NCBI GenBank assembly: GCA_024404435.1
Contig: JAKSPW010000017.1
Span: 1-13,772, forward strand
Source: Clostridia bacterium
GTDB taxonomy: Bacteria; Bacillota; Clostridia; Oscillospirales; CAG-272
Reading direction: 5' to 3'
Length of the DNA stretch: 13,772 nucleotides
The notes beneath the pieces were generated by a model. That model did not search any database. It was not told the origin of the DNA and saw nothing but the letters and a program-made list of their open reading frames with translations. Shown one piece after another: positions 12,092-13,772 of the stretch (position 1 is its first letter; each line of letters begins with the position of its first letter). Position numbers and translations under genes: made by a program.

Positions 12092-13772
12092 ATGGATATG
12101 GTAAATGTAAAAATAAACGGTGAACTGTACTCCGTTCCCGCCGGCAGCACTGTTCTTGAAGCTTGCCGCTATGCAGGTATAGACATTCCCACTCTTTGCT
12201 ATCTCAAGGATATCAATGAGATCGGTGCCTGCCGTCTCTGCCTCGTTGAGGTAAGGGGCGCAAGAGGCCTCGTTACGTCCTGCGTCTACCCGATCGAGCC
12301 CCCGAAGCCCGACCGCGTGACCGGCGAACTTATGCCGATGGAGATCTTCACGAACACAGAGAAGGTCAGACAGGCAAGAAAGATGAACATTCAGCTCGTT
12401 CTTTCTGCTCACAAGAAGAAGTGCCTCACCTGCATCCGTTCCACGAACTGCGAACTTCAGAAGCTCGCCCGCGACTACGGCGTAGATGAAGACTACTTCA
12501 ACACGGACTCCAAGAGAGTGTTCGAGTATGACACTTCTTCTCCGTCCATCATCAGAGACAACAACAAGTGCATCCTTTGCCGTCGCTGCGTTGCAGCCTG
12601 CAACAAGCTCCAGGGCATCGGTGCAATCGGCGCCAAGAACCGTGGCTATGACACGGAGATCGGCTCCAACTTCGACCTCCCGCTCGCAGAGACCTCCTGC
12701 ATCAACTGCGGTCAGTGCATCGTTGCCTGCCCGGTCGGCGCTCTCTACGAGAAGGACGACACTCAGAAGATCTTTGAGGCTATCAACGATCCGACAAAGC
12801 ACGTAGCTATCTGCTGCGCTCCGTCTGTTCGTGCTACCATCGGCGAGTGCTTCGGCATGGCTCCCGGCACGGATGCAGAGGGCAAGATGGTCGCCGCTCT
12901 CAAGAAGCTCGGCTTCGACGGCGTATACGACATGAACTTCACGGCCGACCTTACCATCATGGAAGAAGGCTTCGAATTCATCAACCGCGTGAAGAACGGC
13001 GGCAAGCTCCCGATCATCACGTCCTGCTCGCCCGGATGGGTCAAGTACTGCGAACACTACTTCCCGGATATGGTCGAGAACCTTTCCACCTGCAAGTCTC
13101 CGCAGCAGATGTTCGGCGCTCTGTATAAGACCTACTTCGCTGAGAAGATGGGCCTCGATCCGAAGGATATCGTATTCGTTTCCGCTATCCCGTGCACCGC
13201 GAAGAAATTCGAAGTGGGCAGAGACGGCCAGGACGTCAACGGGTTGCCCGGCGTAGACATTGCCGTTACCACGAGAGAACTCGGCAGAATGATCCAGCAG
13301 GCCGGCATCGACTTCTGCGCCCTCGACGACGCGAAGTTCGACCAGCCGATCGACATCGGTTCTGGCGCGGGCGCTATCTTCGGCGCAACGGGCGGCGTTA
13401 TGGAAGCTGCTCTCCGTACCGCGGCAGAAGTTCTGACCGGCAAGCCGCTTGAAAAACTCGACTTTGAAGAAGTCCGCGGCACCGATCCGATCAAGTTTGC
13501 CACCTACAAGATCGGCGATATGGAAGTCAAGGTTGCTGTCACCTCCGGCACGGCTAACGCCAACAAGCTGCTCCGCGGCGTTCAGGACGGTACGTACGAC
13601 GTACAGTTCATCGAAGTCATGGCCTGCCCGGGCGGATGCGTCAACGGCGGCGGTCAGCCCACGCAGCCTTCCGAGGTTCGCAATAAGGTTGACCTCAAGG
13701 CACTCCGTGCATCCGTTCTGTACAAGGCAGACAGCGAAAAGCGCGAATACCGTAAGTCTCAGGACAACCCGC
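12092..13772 (+). CDS. hydA: NADH-dependent [FeFe] hydrogenase catalytic subunit HydA (3' partial)
   Basis: This is the catalytic subunit producing or oxidising H2 at the H-cluster. The frame runs past the window end with 560 codons visible; about 20-30 more are expected if there is no C-terminal extension. In order: a [2Fe-2S] domain (C36, C47, C50, C64); a His-ligated [4Fe-4S] (H107, C111, C114, C120); two ferredoxin [4Fe-4S] motifs (C160/C163/C166/C170 and C203/C206/C209/C213); then the H domain. H-cluster loops are L1 TSCSPGW (310-316), L2 IPCTAKKFE (C368) and L3 EVMACPGGCVNGGGQP (C512, C516). In L1 the second Cys of the textbook TSCCPxW is Ser313. The start at ATG 12092 is supported by AAGGGAG (12076-12082), 9 nt upstream; ATG 12098 is less likely. 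The ferredoxin-rich N-terminus and the hydCB neighbours place it in the trimeric NADH-dependent group rather than the monomeric ferredoxin-only group. Confidence 0.96.
   Translation, partial: MDMVNVKINGELYSVPAGSTVLEACRYAGIDIPTLCYLKDINEIGACRLCLVEVRGARGLVTSCVYPIEPPKPDRVTGELMPMEIFTNTEKVRQARKMNIQLVLSAHKKKCLTCIRSTNCELQKLARDYGVDEDYFNTDSKRVFEYDTSSPSIIRDNNKCILCRRCVAACNKLQGIGAIGAKNRGYDTEIGSNFDLPLAETSCINCGQCIVACPVGALYEKDDTQKIFEAINDPTKHVAICCAPSVRATIGECFGMAPGTDAEGKMVAALKKLGFDGVYDMNFTADLTIMEEGFEFINRVKNGGKLPIITSCSPGWVKYCEHYFPDMVENLSTCKSPQQMFGALYKTYFAEKMGLDPKDIVFVSAIPCTAKKFEVGRDGQDVNGLPGVDIAVTTRELGRMIQQAGIDFCALDDAKFDQPIDIGSGAGAIFGATGGVMEAALRTAAEVLTGKPLEKLDFEEVRGTDPIKFATYKIGDMEVKVAVTSGTANANKLLRGVQDGTYDVQFIEVMACPGGCVNGGGQPTQPSEVRNKVDLKALRASVLYKADSEKREYRKSQDNP

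Noticed and set aside
1..13772. tRNA or rRNA genes, CRISPR arrays, insertion sequences, attachment sites
   Set aside because: No cloverleaf, regularly spaced repeats, transposase frame or terminal inverted repeats were recognised; the only sizeable non-coding stretch (8599-8788) is explained by the terminator and promoter.

Overview
The window is about 13.8 kb of GC-rich DNA. Nearly all of it is coding, and every convincing gene is on the + strand. The gene families suggest an anaerobic, fermentative, hydrogen-producing Clostridia, most likely an uncultured member of the Oscillospirales/Ruminococcaceae-like group. The indicators are an ecfT-truA pair, a DUF5711-type membrane protein beside CvpA, a Clp unfoldase with an N-terminal CxxC zinc finger, and a trimeric NADH-linked [FeFe] hydrogenase. 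Taxonomy is an inference; no rRNA marker is present.

Region 1 (2-8598) looks like one tightly packed transcription unit with gaps of 6-25 nt: the 3' part of ecfT (ECF vitamin transporter), truA (tRNA pseudouridine synthase), a DUF5711-type single-pass membrane protein, a CvpA-family membrane protein, a ClpE/ClpC-like AAA+ unfoldase, and a 909-residue P-type ATPase homologue. A strong intrinsic terminator (8610-8647) ends the unit.

Region 2 (8599-8788) is the only sizeable intergenic stretch. It is AT-rich and holds that terminator followed by a sigma-A-like promoter (TTGTTT, 17 nt, TATAAT).

Region 3 (8789 to the end) is a second unit: an Mrp/NBP35-type Fe-S carrier ATPase, then the three subunits of a HydABC-type hydrogenase in the order hydC (NuoE-like), hydB (NuoF-like) and hydA (catalytic, running off the window end). 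HydBC should exchange electrons with NAD(H), and HydA should make or consume H2. The complex needs about ten Fe-S clusters, so a co-transcribed Fe-S carrier makes sense.

The main discovery candidate is the P-type ATPase homologue at 5869-8598. It keeps the full fold: N-terminal cation-ATPase domain, actuator domain, P/N domains and about ten membrane helices. However, nearly every catalytic signature has been replaced: TGES, PEGL, DKTGT (only the Asp remains), KGAPE, TGD and GDGVND. The frame is intact, with its own strong ribosome binding site, so it appears to be a maintained pseudo-ATPase rather than a decaying gene. It sits directly after a Clp unfoldase and two uncharacterised membrane proteins.
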